From Phytophthora colocasiae (lineage: Eukaryota; Oomycota; Peronosporomycetes; Peronosporales; Peronosporaceae), in the NCBI GenBank assembly GCA_018806915.1, contig JAGKQI010000070.1, forward strand, positions 105,187-169,186: 64,000 nt of DNA, given 5' to 3'. A model generated the notes under the pieces. That model had not been told where the DNA came from, made no database searches, and saw nothing but the letters and a program-made list of their open reading frames with translations. The position numbers and the translations under genes were made by a program. Below are positions 20,888 through 31,154 of the stretch, one piece after another. How positions within the stretch are numbered: position 1 is the stretch's first letter; each line of letters begins with the position of its first letter.

Positions 20888-23519
20888 CTAAGTACAGCCA
20901 AGCCAAGCTTCGATTGTGACATTGCAGGGCTCCCCAACCTTACGCTCAATCTGAAGTTTCCGCATAGTTATATAAGCCGGCTGGGTGACGCAGCTGATAA
21001 CCATCATGCGGGTGTTATAGCAAATTCCTTGCACACCGTTCAAGTTGCAACTCTTGTAAAGAACACTGCCGCATAGGTCGTCAGATGTGTATTTCGTTGG
21101 TGCTGCTGACTCCAAGTCGTACGCAAACGAATTGGGGCAAATCTCCGTTTCATCGAACTTGTTGAGGATCGCTTTATCTGCATCGGAAACGCGCTCAGTG
21201 ATGCACGTCATGGGGTACATTTCGCCAACTCTCGGGGCACATTGAAAAGAGGTGGTATCACAAGTGCCAGTTATGTATCCGTTGCAGCATACACCCGTTC
21301 GATAGCGCAGGCCCAGGGACTTGAGACTCACGAGCGGTGCTAGAGAAGGAAGTGACTTGGCTCTCGTTGCTTCGACAATATTCAGGGCAATGAGTGTTGA
21401 GAGACCCTCAAAACTAGGCAACTCCTTTAGTGAATTGAGAATCGCCAGCGTCAAGTAGCGCAGCTTCCCTAACGATGAAAAAGATGGGAGCTCTTTAACA
21501 TCAGGAATACCACCGAAATGGATGAAAGTCAGGTGAGGCATGTGATCAAAAATCCCTGCAGGTACTAGCTGAAGTCTCCTGGCCGTGTAGTCACCTTCCA
21601 GATGACTACTCCCAGCAACACAACGTTAGGAACATTACACAAAAGGAGTACGATGTTGTCAGCTACTCACAAGTATTCGAGATCAGAAAACTCCGACATC
21701 CACTCTGGTAGTTGCAGTGTCTTCGTGTACACCAAAATGAGTTGCTCTAAATGGTGACATTTGCGCAATTCCTCAGGCAACTCAGGCACCGCTCGATTGA
21801 TAATCTGGACAATACGCAACTCGCCCGCGTACGCTAGCTCAGCCAGTTTAGCACTTGTATCTTCTGGATCCGTCCACTCAGCATACGTTCGAGGTGCTGT
21901 CTGACGATCCACAAATACCAGGCATGGACAATGTTCAACGCCGAAATTCCAACGATAGCTTGCCACTGCGCATTTATCAAAATTACTGCACACTTGTTGA
22001 CTGGATCGCACAGATCCGATGGAATACACAAAAATCGCCGATCCAGCAACGAAGAAAATCAACGAGAGCAAGAATTTGGGAATAAACTGCTTCCCAGATG
22101 TTGGCTTTCGAGCTGTAGCGTGTAGTTTCTGTTCAACTGTTACCCGTAAACTTTGAGTACGATGCGACTTGTTGTCTTCGCGTAGGGGTTGAACTTGAGC
22201 TTTTCTCTCTCGTTCTATCCGCCTTCCACGCTGATTATGGATCAATGTCATAATGATCTTCCGCCACTTATACAGTGAGAGGAGATTGAGTGCCGACTTG
22301 AAGAATAGTGAGTCACCTGACGAGAACTGCAGATAGTGAAAAGCATTGCAGAAACTCGAGATCTCTGCTGGGTTTCCAAATAGCCTAGCGATGGTGTCAT
22401 AGGATCCACCCTGAATTGTCTCCATTTTGGTCGCAAATTCAGCTCGGTTGAACTGGAACGATTGAATGAAGTAGATAAGCACAACTAGCGGGGCAAAGAC
22501 AGCAAAAAACAAATCGTAGCTACATGAACATCAAAGTAAGTTGTTGTTGTTTTTGTATCAACGATACGAACACTTACGTGTAATAGAGCCGAGCAATGAT
22601 CAAATTCGGATCAACGACGTATCGCTGGGAGCGATAACACGCCGCAAACCAATTGCACAGAAGGAGAACGGAATACGAGTACACAATGGGTGTCGGAAAT
22701 CCATGGCTTAGGTAAGTGGTCAGCGTAGTTGTCTGAAAGATTAGTTTGGGAAGGTCCAGCGCAGCGGTCTACAGGTTAAAAACGAAAGCTTGTTGTCAGT
22801 GTTACATGCTAGTAGTATTTTGAAAAAATCAATAAACTCACGTAGTAGTGGTCACGAATGTCCGTTGGTACGTTGTGATTTAACCACGATATCAGCCCAC
22901 GAAACATATTTTGTCCCTTTGCTTTGAAGTTGAAGCTGTTTCCATCTCCAATGGCAACGACGATGGAAGTATCACTTGTATTTGTCGTGCTAGTAGGCGG
23001 TTCGTTTTCGTGTCCGACACGAGCAAAAAGTAGCATCGCAACAATCAAACCGGTGTATCCGATCCCGAACAATGAAAGCAGAATAGCTGAAGATATCCAG
23101 ATGGCTTCGTCTGGGTGAGGGAGGAGCCAGAACTCGCCATTGTCAAAGTTTGTTGTGTTCATCACTGAGTTTGCCAACTCTGTTGCGTGCACTTGGATGT
23201 ACGCTAAAGTGAACGTCCACACTGCGGATAAAGCAAAAACGATAATCATGGGCACTCCTAAAAATCCGAATACATCGTGAAATGTGGCAACTTCAGTTAT
23301 AACAAGCTCAACCACGGAGGTTCGAGGCTCGAGTGACGTCCTGGCAGCGGGGTTCGATGCAACTGTTTCAGCTGGTGGCTGTAACTTGTCACGTCCGCGT
23401 CCATGTTGGCACTCTGGAGATACATTAGCAATCAAAGTGACGTCATCAGTGGCGAATACATCGTTTGCAACACTCGCCACTGCGTTGTCGTCATCTGCAG
23501 TGCCACCGTGTTCTGTCAT
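20888..23519 (-). CDS. Multi-pass membrane protein with leucine-rich repeats and Cys-rich WLGC tail
   Basis: Four exons (23519-22842, 22768-22578, 22519-21671, 21605-20888) join through GT-AG introns of 73, 58 and 65 bp to give 811 residues, every junction in frame. The N-terminal half has an acidic cytosolic lead and several membrane spans (for example VPMIIVFALSAVWTFTLAYI, then IWISSAILLSLFGIGYTGLI, then LFFAVFAPLVVLIYFI and LLSLIFFVAGSAIFVYSIGS). The C-terminal half is extracellular-type: irregular LRRs (LVPAGIFDHMPHLTFIHFGG, LPSFSSLGKLRYLTLAILN) and a domain with about twelve cysteines ending EAWLGCT. UniProt lists many oomycete proteins with a WLGC domain, from memory. A surface sensing role is inference. 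A Harbinger insertion sits 7 bp after the stop codon and likely replaces its natural 3' UTR. Confidence 0.82.
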
Positions 23520-23781
23520 CTTTAGCTAACTTTCGCGGTGACTTTATATCTACACGAATGTGCGGGGCGCTACAGACATTGAAACGGACAATATTTTAAT
23601 CCCAACTCATTCAGATCCCGAAAAGGTTATTGCAATTGCATAGGAATGTAATACCGGAAGTAGATTCGCAAGTCAGCTCTAGCTCAAGATGCAGACACCC
23701 AAAAGGAGACACGTGATCAACTTACAAGTAGTGTTTCGAAATATCCCAGCAGGTAGGGGTTTCCGGGGTCTTGCGCTGCAG
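23520..23781. other. Intergenic, promoter region of the membrane/LRR gene
   Basis: A 262-bp spacer between two minus-strand genes, with no recognisable motif beyond AT-rich stretches near 23590. Confidence 0.5.
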
Positions 23782-25404
23782 CTAGTCAATACTTGGAGTT
23801 TGTAAACCCAACCAATCGATTCGTGCACTGGGCCATTTTGTTTTCAGAATTTCTTCAAGTGGAGGTGATCCATGCCCACCACTTGCACCCACGTTTTCAA
23901 TGGGGATTGACTTGCCAATAAACTCCGCAGATTTCTTTAGCGTGACTCGACATTTTGTGAGCAAAGGGCGTTGTTTGCCCGCTGAAGTGTCGTTGTGTCC
24001 AAGGCCATTGTAGTAAAACCAATCAAATGAAGCCAATGAATCTGGCTTGGCTGGAAGTACAGGAGTTGGCGCTGTGCTAATTTGGACAGTACCAGCAGAT
24101 CCACCTCTCTCCTCGGCATCAAATTGTGCCTGTAGCTCCCGCGCAAGGTCAGAGTCAGAGCGTTGGATAGTATTGGCGTCGTATTTCCCAGACAATGCCA
24201 TCTCGAAATCGCCAGTATGGAGCAACACGGATATGACTTTCCAGTACTCGTCCCACAGCACGATACCAGCTCCACTGGAAATTTCCAGTCTGGCCAGTAA
24301 TCGCGCCATTTCATACTCGTTCGAGAGAACCTCTGGCGCCACCCCAAGCTGCAGCAGCGACTCCGCAAGTGAAGCCATCTGCATAAAACCAGTCTCCTGA
24401 GGGTCGAAAGATTTGAACACTCGCTGCACCCGCTGGAAAAGTTGGACGGAGGCCGATTCCTCGCAGACGCGGGGATCTAGAGCAAACCCAACACTAAAAT
24501 GCGAGGAGCTGCCAAGTACCCACACAGGGAACTGGGGCGACTTGTAGTAGCTTCCCACCTGACAGTACCGTAATGCCTCCAACTGCGTCAAATAGCCAAT
24601 GGGTGCTCGCTCTGGCACACCATGCAAGAACAGCCCGGTATCACCCATGGGGACACTCCCGTCAAAGACATTAGAAACTGCTTTACCCGTTAGTAGCAAG
24701 TTTAGCAGCTCCTGTGTGCAATGCCCAAAGGCTCCCGTTAACGCGTTCGTCGGGTCGTCCATCTCCTCACGTACCGCGGCGACGCCCTTGGTCCGTAGCA
24801 CACTAAACGTAAAGTTGATAACACCGTGAGGGCTGCAGAACATCGGCATTTCGTGTAGCAGTAATCCTACCAAATCCGGCGGCGGGGTATCTGTTCGCCC
24901 TGTATGAACGTTAACTAAACTCTCTCTGTAGGTCAATGATCCTCCTTCCTTCGTGTCCTGCACGACCACACGCACTGTTCCGTCGTCACCGACACATTGT
25001 GTCAACAGGGAGGTCAAAGCTTCCGCCAGGAGCTGCAACCTCCGCGACTCATCTTCCGCTAGTCTTTCTCGCTGCATCAGTTGCTGTAGATCCACTTCCG
25101 CACTACTGACGGTGTTGCGGTGGTGCTGGAACAGGAAGATTCGCAGCATCTCGGCCTGAACGGCAGCCAGAACGCCACACGGTCCGCCATGGCCCTGCAC
25201 GAGTCCCAGCGGGAAGCCCGCCAGTGTCTGGAACTCAAAACCCTGCCGGTACCACCGCTGCGAGTCATCATCGGTGGGGGATCCTTCGCCTGCCGCAGCA
25301 ACAGGCCAAAGGAGACCAAGCAGATCGTCAACCTCTGCTGCTGATAAGGAGCTGCTCATATTGTGATTGAAGAGGATTGTGTGTAATTTGTGTGGGTACA
25401 CCAT
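23782..25404 (-). CDS. MINDY-3/4-type ubiquitin hydrolase
   Basis: A single exon of 540 codons from ATG 25404. A second in-frame ATG at 25359 (MSSSLSAAEVDDLLGLLW) aligns better with the start of MINDY-3 proteins and is my preferred start (525 residues). The family signature is clear: a catalytic cysteine in GHGGPCGVLAAVQ (Cys76, or Cys61 from the second ATG) and a histidine in GSSSHFSVGFAL (His302 or 287). A segment after the catalytic core (VFKSFDPQETGFMQMASLAE) is EF-hand-like, as in MINDY-3. MINDY enzymes trim Lys48-linked polyubiquitin, mostly in cytosol or nucleus. It is longer than human MINDY-3 (about 445) because of loops and a C-terminal extension. The reading frame is intact. Confidence 0.85.
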   Translation of the reverse strand: MVYPHKLHTILFNHNMSSSLSAAEVDDLLGLLWPVAAAGEGSPTDDDSQRWYRQGFEFQTLAGFPLGLVQGHGGPCGVLAAVQAEMLRIFLFQHHRNTVSSAEVDLQQLMQRERLAEDESRRLQLLAEALTSLLTQCVGDDGTVRVVVQDTKEGGSLTYRESLVNVHTGRTDTPPPDLVGLLLHEMPMFCSPHGVINFTFSVLRTKGVAAVREEMDDPTNALTGAFGHCTQELLNLLLTGKAVSNVFDGSVPMGDTGLFLHGVPERAPIGYLTQLEALRYCQVGSYYKSPQFPVWVLGSSSHFSVGFALDPRVCEESASVQLFQRVQRVFKSFDPQETGFMQMASLAESLLQLGVAPEVLSNEYEMARLLARLEISSGAGIVLWDEYWKVISVLLHTGDFEMALSGKYDANTIQRSDSDLARELQAQFDAEERGGSAGTVQISTAPTPVLPAKPDSLASFDWFYYNGLGHNDTSAGKQRPLLTKCRVTLKKSAEFIGKSIPIENVGASGGHGSPPLEEILKTKWPSARIDWLGLQTPSID

Positions 25405-26087
25405 TTGGTGTGATTTCGCACATGGCGGTAAAAATTTGTCAGAGGTTTTTTTTTGGTCGAGCTGCGCGCAAACCTTATCCCGTGTGCGGCAATGCGATCG
25501 TGCTTCGGACTTGAAGAAGGCCAGCTTGACACTGAGTTAGGCAGAACTCGGTTGCCACATTGCGTGCTCTCTATTTTTGCACCATGCATGTAAGGTGCTA
25601 AGCTTAGAAGAGTTTGGTCTCGCCGAGATGAGTGAGAACGAGTAAGCAGATTTACTGGTTGAAGTGGCCGCCTGAAGATATATCGTATCTACTTAAAACT
25701 GCCAGGCCCTGCTGCTCTTGCTCCAACGTCTCACGAAATGGCGCAACCATGTGGGCAGGAGGCTATCCGCTTTTGGCGACGACGACACCACAAGTGTAAC
25801 CTTTTAACCGCTGGGGTTTGGGCGTAGTGAGCAGACTGACGTCGTGCGCTTGAAGAATGTACTCTATTTTGCAGGTTAGTTATCCTTACAGTGTGCATTT
25901 TGCTATTGTCTGCTGCCCACACAACTTTTTCAGATCACAGATCAATACATTTATTTATACAGTATTACACGAGCCCAATGTGCATCAGTGGGAAAGAAAG
26001 ACGATGACACCGACGCACCGCTTCAGTGCGTCATTGCGAGCCTAGCCATTCGACTATTTCCACGATCGTAGAGCAACAAGCAGCACG
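25405..26087. other. Divergent intergenic region
   Basis: About 680 bp between the MINDY-type gene (minus) and the next plus-strand gene. No gene is supported. A T-rich stretch ending in TTTTTCAG near 25934 could be the acceptor of a 5' UTR intron of the downstream gene. Confidence 0.45.
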
Positions 26088-26783
26088 ATGCAGACGAAGC
26101 TAAAGCAGGGCGAGAAGGCGTTGAGGAAGGAATCATCGGAGCAGCGCACTCTGCAGGTGAAAGAGAAACATGTGCAGTTGCAGGAGCCGGTTTCAGCTAC
26201 GGAGGCAACGGAGCAGAAACCCACCCCAAGCTACAGCCCCGCATGCGCTCAAGAAGTTGCCGCGTACTGCCAAAAGGAATCCAATGTAGTGGCGTTGCTT
26301 CGTGAAGCGCCCGACGTGGTTGAACCTCGCAAGATCGTCGACGCCGTGCGCAAGGTGCGCCTTTGCATGGTTTCTCACGCCGACGTGCTGTCGGTGGACT
26401 GTGTCAACACGCTGTCCGCCGATGCTGTGGGCGCGGTGCCCACGATGGCTGCATCCGTGCCAGCGAAGACCGTACCCGTTGCGCTCGACGACGACGGCGT
26501 GAACGACGACTCGTCCATGGAGATCAACATCTACTATTCGAGACATCACAATGGCGCCTCGCACGCGTTACGTTCAGGTGGAGCGTTGGCCGCGAATCAC
26601 GTGCAGACTGGAGGTCCAGCATCCAACCTTGCTGAGGTACTGGCCCACCCGCTTACCTGGGTGTTTGTGCTTCCGTTCTTCGCCATCGGTATGTACGTGA
26701 GCATCACGCGCGTGGCGACCTTCCTGCGCCGCCGTCGAGAGGAGCGCCGTATCGAGAGCAAGCAGTACATGCCCGTGAATTAA
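26088..26783 (+). CDS. Hypothetical tail-anchored-like membrane protein with Cys motif
   Basis: A 231-residue frame from ATG 26088 with a charged N-terminus and a cysteine-spaced segment (CAQEVAAYC, later CMVSHADVLSVDCVNTL) that resembles half a GLG1-type Cys-rich repeat. An acidic stretch follows, then one hydrophobic helix near the C-terminus (PLTWVFVLPFFAIGMYVSI, about residues 187-205), and a strongly basic tail RRRREERR. No signal peptide is visible at this start, so either the protein inserts by its C-terminal helix or a signal-bearing first exon is missed. Codon use is GC-rich and strongly biased, as in the neighbouring Sec23 and CesA genes, which supports real expression. Function unknown. 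Confidence 0.65.
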   Translation: MQTKLKQGEKALRKESSEQRTLQVKEKHVQLQEPVSATEATEQKPTPSYSPACAQEVAAYCQKESNVVALLREAPDVVEPRKIVDAVRKVRLCMVSHADVLSVDCVNTLSADAVGAVPTMAASVPAKTVPVALDDDGVNDDSSMEINIYYSRHHNGASHALRSGGALAANHVQTGGPASNLAEVLAHPLTWVFVLPFFAIGMYVSITRVATFLRRRREERRIESKQYMPVN

Positions 26784-27152
26784 GCATCGTTGTAGATAGC
26801 AGTATATAAATTGTAAGCGTAGGAGTACCAGGGGCTCAGCAGAGCAGCATATATAAGGAGGCCAGTGGCAACATGAAAGTTGCCTCCATCAAATGAGAAC
26901 CGTAGACTAAGACTTTCACCATCATTTCTCCAACCAAACGTGTCTGTCTACCTACTTCCTAGGATTCCTAGTAGGAAGCCACATGCGACTGCTGCGAGCA
27001 GTGCTGGATCCGAACGTCATTGCCTTTTCAACTGCTTGAAGTTGCCGACCTACACTTACACACTTCATCCCAGTGTGACGCACATACATTTGTGTACATC
27101 ACACAACGTTTGAACGTGGCGCCGCGTGGATCCATATTCAGCTTCATCGACG
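26784..27152. other. 5' region of the Sec23 gene
   Basis: No separate gene is seen. A TATATAAGG at 26850 and a CACAACG-rich leader precede the start codon. An in-frame stop (27111-27113) rules out coding extension without an additional exon. Confidence 0.4.
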
Positions 27153-29735
27153 ATGCAGCAGGGCGGCTACGGAGGCTACGACCAGCAGCAAGGCGGCTAC
27201 GGCCAACAGCCTCAGCAGCAATACGGTCAGCAACAGCAGCAGTACGACCAGCAGCAGTACGGTCAGCAGCAATATGGCCAAGGAGGCTACGACCAGCAAC
27301 AAGGAGGATACGACCAGCAGCAGTACGGTCAACAACAGGGCGGATACGACCAGTATGGACAGCAGCAGGGAGGATATGACCAATACGCGCAGAAAGGAGG
27401 CCATCAGCCAGGTATGCAGCCTCAGGAATGGGACTTCCACGGCATGGAGGCCAAGGATGGTGTGCGTTTCTCGTGGAACTCGTGGCCCTGCACCAAGCTG
27501 GAGCAGACGCGTTGTGTTATGCCTACGGGTTGTCTTTACCAACCTCTGAAGCCGATTGACGGTATGCCGCCTGCCGTGGAATACGACCCCATCCATTGCA
27601 AGGCTTGTGCCGCTGTGCTCAACCCCTATTGCCAAGTGGACTTCGTCTCTAAGCTCTGGGTTTGCCCATTCTGCGTGACGCGCAACCACTTCCCGCCGCA
27701 TTACGCGGAGAATATCACACAGGAGAACTTACCTGCTGAACTGATTCCCCAATACACGACTCTCGAATACGAGCTCCAGAACCGCCAAGCAGGGCCCCCT
27801 GTTTTCGTCTTCTGCATTGACACATGCGTCCCCGAGGAGGAGCTGGAGGAGCTTAAGGATTCCATCCAGCAAACGCTCAACCAGCTTCCGCCTGATGCTC
27901 TCATTGGTCTCGTCACCTTCGGCACTATGGTGCACGTGCACGAGCTGGGTTTCCCGGAGGTGCCAAAGTCCCATGTATTCCGCGGCAACAAGGACTTCTC
28001 TGCTCAGCAGGTATACGACATGTTAGGCTTGGCCGCTACGCGTAAGCAGCAGCAACAGCCGGCACCGGGCCAACCTCAGCAACCCCAGCAGCAGACCAGC
28101 AACTCGGCTCGCTTCCTACTCCCGGTGTTTGAATGTGGCTTTACGCTTGAATCCATCTTGGAAGATCTGCAGCGCGACCCGTGGCCGGTGGCAGCGGACC
28201 AGCGCCCCCAGCGATGCACGGGCGTGGCCATGTCGGTGTGTGTTGGTCTCCTGGAGGCGACGTTCCGTGGACAGGGTGCTCGTATCATGATGTTCGTTGG
28301 TGGCCCTCCTACGGTCGGCCCTGGTGCGATCGTCAGTCGTGACCGCAAGGAGGATATCCGTTCGCACACGGATCTGCAAAAGGATAAGGCACCTCTCACC
28401 AAGAAGGCGTTGGCACACTACAACGAGCTGGCTGCGCGGTGTGTGGCTTCAAGCCACGTGGTGGATATCTTCGCGTGTTCTCTTGATCAGAGTGGTGTGA
28501 TGGAGATGGCGGCTTGTGTGCAGAAGACCGGTGGTGTAATCGTGCTTGCAGACTCGTTTGGTCAGTCCGTCTTCCGTGAGTCATTCCGACGCATGTTCAG
28601 CAAGTTCTCGGATGAAGCAGCAGACTGTGACAAGGACCAGCTTACGATGGCTTTTGCAGCCTCGGTGGAAGTGCTGACGAGTCGTGAGTTCAAGGTGGCG
28701 GGTGCTATTGGTCCTTGCGCCCCGCTCAAACGTCAGGGCGCAGCCCCAAAGAACGTTTCCGAGGTGGAGATTGGTGTTGGTGGTACGAATGCCTGGTCAA
28801 TGGGCGGTATCGACCCGAACACCACCGTCGCTATTTACTTTGATATTTCGAACCAGACTCCGTTGGCACCTGGCAAGGCGCGCTACATCCAGCTTATCAC
28901 ACGCTACCAGCATGCCAGTGGACGTTACCGCACCCGTGTGACCACTATCTGCGGCCCCTGGACAGTGGACCCGAATGACACAGCCACGCTCGGTCGAGGC
29001 TTTGATCAGGAGGCTGCCGCTGTTTTGCTGGCGCGTATTGCCGTACACCGCTCGGAGCAGGGCGAGGAGCAACTGGACATTATGCGATGGATCGACCGAT
29101 CCCTCATCCGCTTGGCTGCCCGGTTTGCTGATTACCGCAAGGACGATCCTTCCTCGTTCCGCTTGTCACCAGAGTTTGCTATCTTCCCCCAGTTCATGTT
29201 CCACCTGCGTCGTTCGCAGTTCTTGACCGTTTTCGGTTACTCGCCTGACGAGAGTTCGTATTACCGTCACTGCCTGCTCCGCGAGAGCACGACGAACTCG
29301 CTTGTGATGATTCAACCGTCGCTGCTGTCGTACTCGTTTAACGGGCCACCAGTGCCAGCGCTGCTTGACGCTACCAGCGTGCGATCCGACACGATCCTGC
29401 TGCTGGACTCGTTCTTCTACGTCGTGGTTTTCCACGGCGACACCATTGCCGCATGGCGTGACCAAAAGTTCCACGAGGATCCGGCCCACGAAAACTTCAA
29501 GAATTTATTGGAGGCCCCGCAGGCTGACGCGCAACTTATCATGGACTCTCGCTTCCCTGTGCCACGTTACGTGGTGTGCGACCAACACAAGTCGCAGTCA
29601 CGTTTTCTGATGGCGAAACTCAACCCGAGTGTTACGCACAACAGCATGGACGGTCAGGGAGAAGTTATCTTCACGGATGACGTGAGTCTAAAGGTGTTCA
29701 TGGAGCACCTGATGAACTTGGCTGTCAAGTCGTAG
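27153..29735 (+). CDS. SEC23: COPII coat GTPase-activating subunit Sec23
   Basis: From ATG 27153 the protein has 860 residues in one exon. After an unusual Q/G/Y-rich N-terminus (about residues 2-88, repeats of GGYDQQQ type), the canonical Sec23 order follows: [16 protein letters not shown], the zinc finger (Cys149, Cys152, Cys171, Cys174), the trunk domain ([11 protein letters not shown]), the beta-sandwich and helical domains, and a gelsolin-like domain ([20 protein letters not shown]). The conserved arginine in [11 protein letters not shown] (about Arg817) corresponds to the arginine finger that stimulates Sar1 GTP hydrolysis. Sec23 pairs with Sec24 at endoplasmic-reticulum exit sites. Ordinary Sec23 is about 760-770 residues. 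The extra length is the N-terminal prion-like segment. The frame is intact. Confidence 0.95.
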   Translation: MQQGGYGGYDQQQGGYGQQPQQQYGQQQQQYDQQQYGQQQYGQGGYDQQQGGYDQQQYGQQQGGYDQYGQQQGGYDQYAQKGGHQPGMQPQEWDFHGMEAKDGVRFSWNSWPCTKLEQTRCVMPTGCLYQPLKPIDGMPPAVEYDPIHCKACAAVLNPYCQVDFVSKLWVCPFCVTRNHFPPHYAENITQENLPAELIPQYTTLEYELQNRQAGPPVFVFCIDTCVPEEELEELKDSIQQTLNQLPPDALIGLVTFGTMVHVHELGFPEVPKSHVFRGNKDFSAQQVYDMLGLAATRKQQQQPAPGQPQQPQQQTSNSARFLLPVFECGFTLESILEDLQRDPWPVAADQRPQRCTGVAMSVCVGLLEATFRGQGARIMMFVGGPPTVGPGAIVSRDRKEDIRSHTDLQKDKAPLTKKALAHYNELAARCVASSHVVDIFACSLDQSGVMEMAACVQKTGGVIVLADSFGQSVFRESFRRMFSKFSDEAADCDKDQLTMAFAASVEVLTSREFKVAGAIGPCAPLKRQGAAPKNVSEVEIGVGGTNAWSMGGIDPNTTVAIYFDISNQTPLAPGKARYIQLITRYQHASGRYRTRVTTICGPWTVDPNDTATLGRGFDQEAAAVLLARIAVHRSEQGEEQLDIMRWIDRSLIRLAARFADYRKDDPSSFRLSPEFAIFPQFMFHLRRSQFLTVFGYSPDESSYYRHCLLRESTTNSLVMIQPSLLSYSFNGPPVPALLDATSVRSDTILLLDSFFYVVVFHGDTIAAWRDQKFHEDPAHENFKNLLEAPQADAQLIMDSRFPVPRYVVCDQHKSQSRFLMAKLNPSVTHNSMDGQGEVIFTDDVSLKVFMEHLMNLAVKS

Positions 29736-30816
29736 AGCAGTAGGGTCTACAGTAGACCAGACCATGAATCCCGACTGAAGGGTAGGTGGCACACGTAAAT
29801 GAATCACTGAAACATTTCCCCTGCAGTAACAGCTTCGTGTAGCTACCACCTTTAACGCGCTGGGATCTCACGCATAGGATCACTTTGCTGCAATATCAAA
29901 GAATCCAGTGAACAGCAGATTCTCTAGAGAATCTCTAGTAGAGATCACCACGGTCGCTGATCCTATTGCTGAAAGACCGTCGGTGAGACACCTTGCATCT
30001 TCACAGCAACTTGATTGAGATCGGCATACATCTACAGTCGTTAATATAATACTGTGGTGTGGCTTCAATGTGCAATAGGATGAGGCTCCTGACCGAAGGG
30101 GTTTTCAACAACGTCTTCATGGTCGCGGTTCTTCCTCGTTGTCGGGGGGCGAAACGCGTACCTGATCCCGGTTACTTTGCGCTTACATCGATGTAGTGCA
30201 AGCGCTACATGCGCGCCTCCGCAACGAAAGCAACAATGGTGTGTTCACTAACAACGTCTGTATAAATCTAGCTAGTTTTCACTGTCGAATTCGCACTTGC
30301 AAGCGCGCAGGATGATTGGGGGAGTTCCACATTAAATGTAATTTTCATCACTGGGGTCATATAAATATAAGCAGGGACTCCGAATGGCAATAGAAGACGT
30401 CCATCCACGGTGGATGCTTGCTATACCCATTCACCCAGCATGATAGTGGTTGCTACCTGGGAAGTAACTGCAGGGGTATACCTTCTCCATTGCGGTTCGA
30501 CCTACTCGTTCAACAATGAGGAATATGACGGACCCTACTTCATCATGAAGGTGGGGCAGACACAGGTTCGGGGTGGAGTTAAAGGACTACGACCGCTTCA
30601 ACGCAGAGACCGAGCTGAAGACCAAGCTGACGGCACTTGGTCTCTCTCGTCCTTGCGGTAGCTTTAAAGGAAGGCTATCATGTGAGACTTTCTTCTTTCA
30701 CAAAGCTTCTCTACCATTGATCCATCACATCGTACTCGGGCGACAGGGGGGCATTAGGGGGGCTAAGAGTGCCGCCTGTCTCGGCTGGGCACACGTCCGC
30801 TCTCCGTCCACTCGGG
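29736..30816. other. Intergenic with a small coding-like relic
   Basis: Between 30410 and 30700 two overlapping plus-strand frames together read like a fragment of a protein (TYSFNNEEYDGPYFIMKVGQ, then ELKDYDRFNAETELKTKL after a one-base shift). No start, partner exon or family was found. I treat it as a degraded fragment. The rest holds nothing I can name. Confidence 0.35.
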
Positions 30817-30917
30817 GGGTAGGTGTAGCGGACGTACCTATTTTAGGAGGGTAGGTGTAGCGGACGCAAAAGTACCCATTTTAGGAGGGTAGGTGTAGCG
30901 GACGCAAAAGTACCCAA
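30817..30917 (+). repeat. Three tandem copies of a 38-bp unit
   Basis: Copies begin at 30817 (shortened to 32 bp), 30849 and 30887. Each contains TAGGTGTAGCGGACG, and the first two are followed by TTTTAGGA. The array lies about 240-340 bp upstream of the first cellulose synthase start codon and runs straight into a perfect palindrome. It could be an array of protein-binding sites or a replication-slippage product. Confidence 0.85.
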
Positions 30918-30949
30918 ACCTTGGAAAACGCATATGCGTTTTCCAAGGT
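30918..30949. repeat. Perfect 32-bp palindrome
   Basis: Each half is ACCTTGGAAAACGCAT or its reverse complement, with no spacer, centred at 30933/30934. It may form a cruciform or bind a dimeric factor. It sits about 205 bp upstream of the cellulose synthase ATG. Confidence 0.9.
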
Positions 30950-31154
30950 CGGTATAGAGCTACACTGGTGACTTGATTCCACTATGTAACGACCTCGCAG
31001 GGGTTTCGTCCTGCCGGCTTCTGGCCGAGTGCCAGTTGCGCTTCTTCGCGAGAGACCAAAGTCCACACGCGGAGACAAGCGAAGCATCCACACGCAGAGT
31101 CGCTCCCTCTCGTAGCCAACGCGAGAGACCGAGAGGCTGCTGTGTAGTACCATC

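Noticed and set aside
27144..27701. Minus-strand frame of 185 codons opposite the Sec23 N-terminus
   Set aside because: It is the antisense of CAG-rich repeats and gives a Leu/Val-rich product by codon bias.
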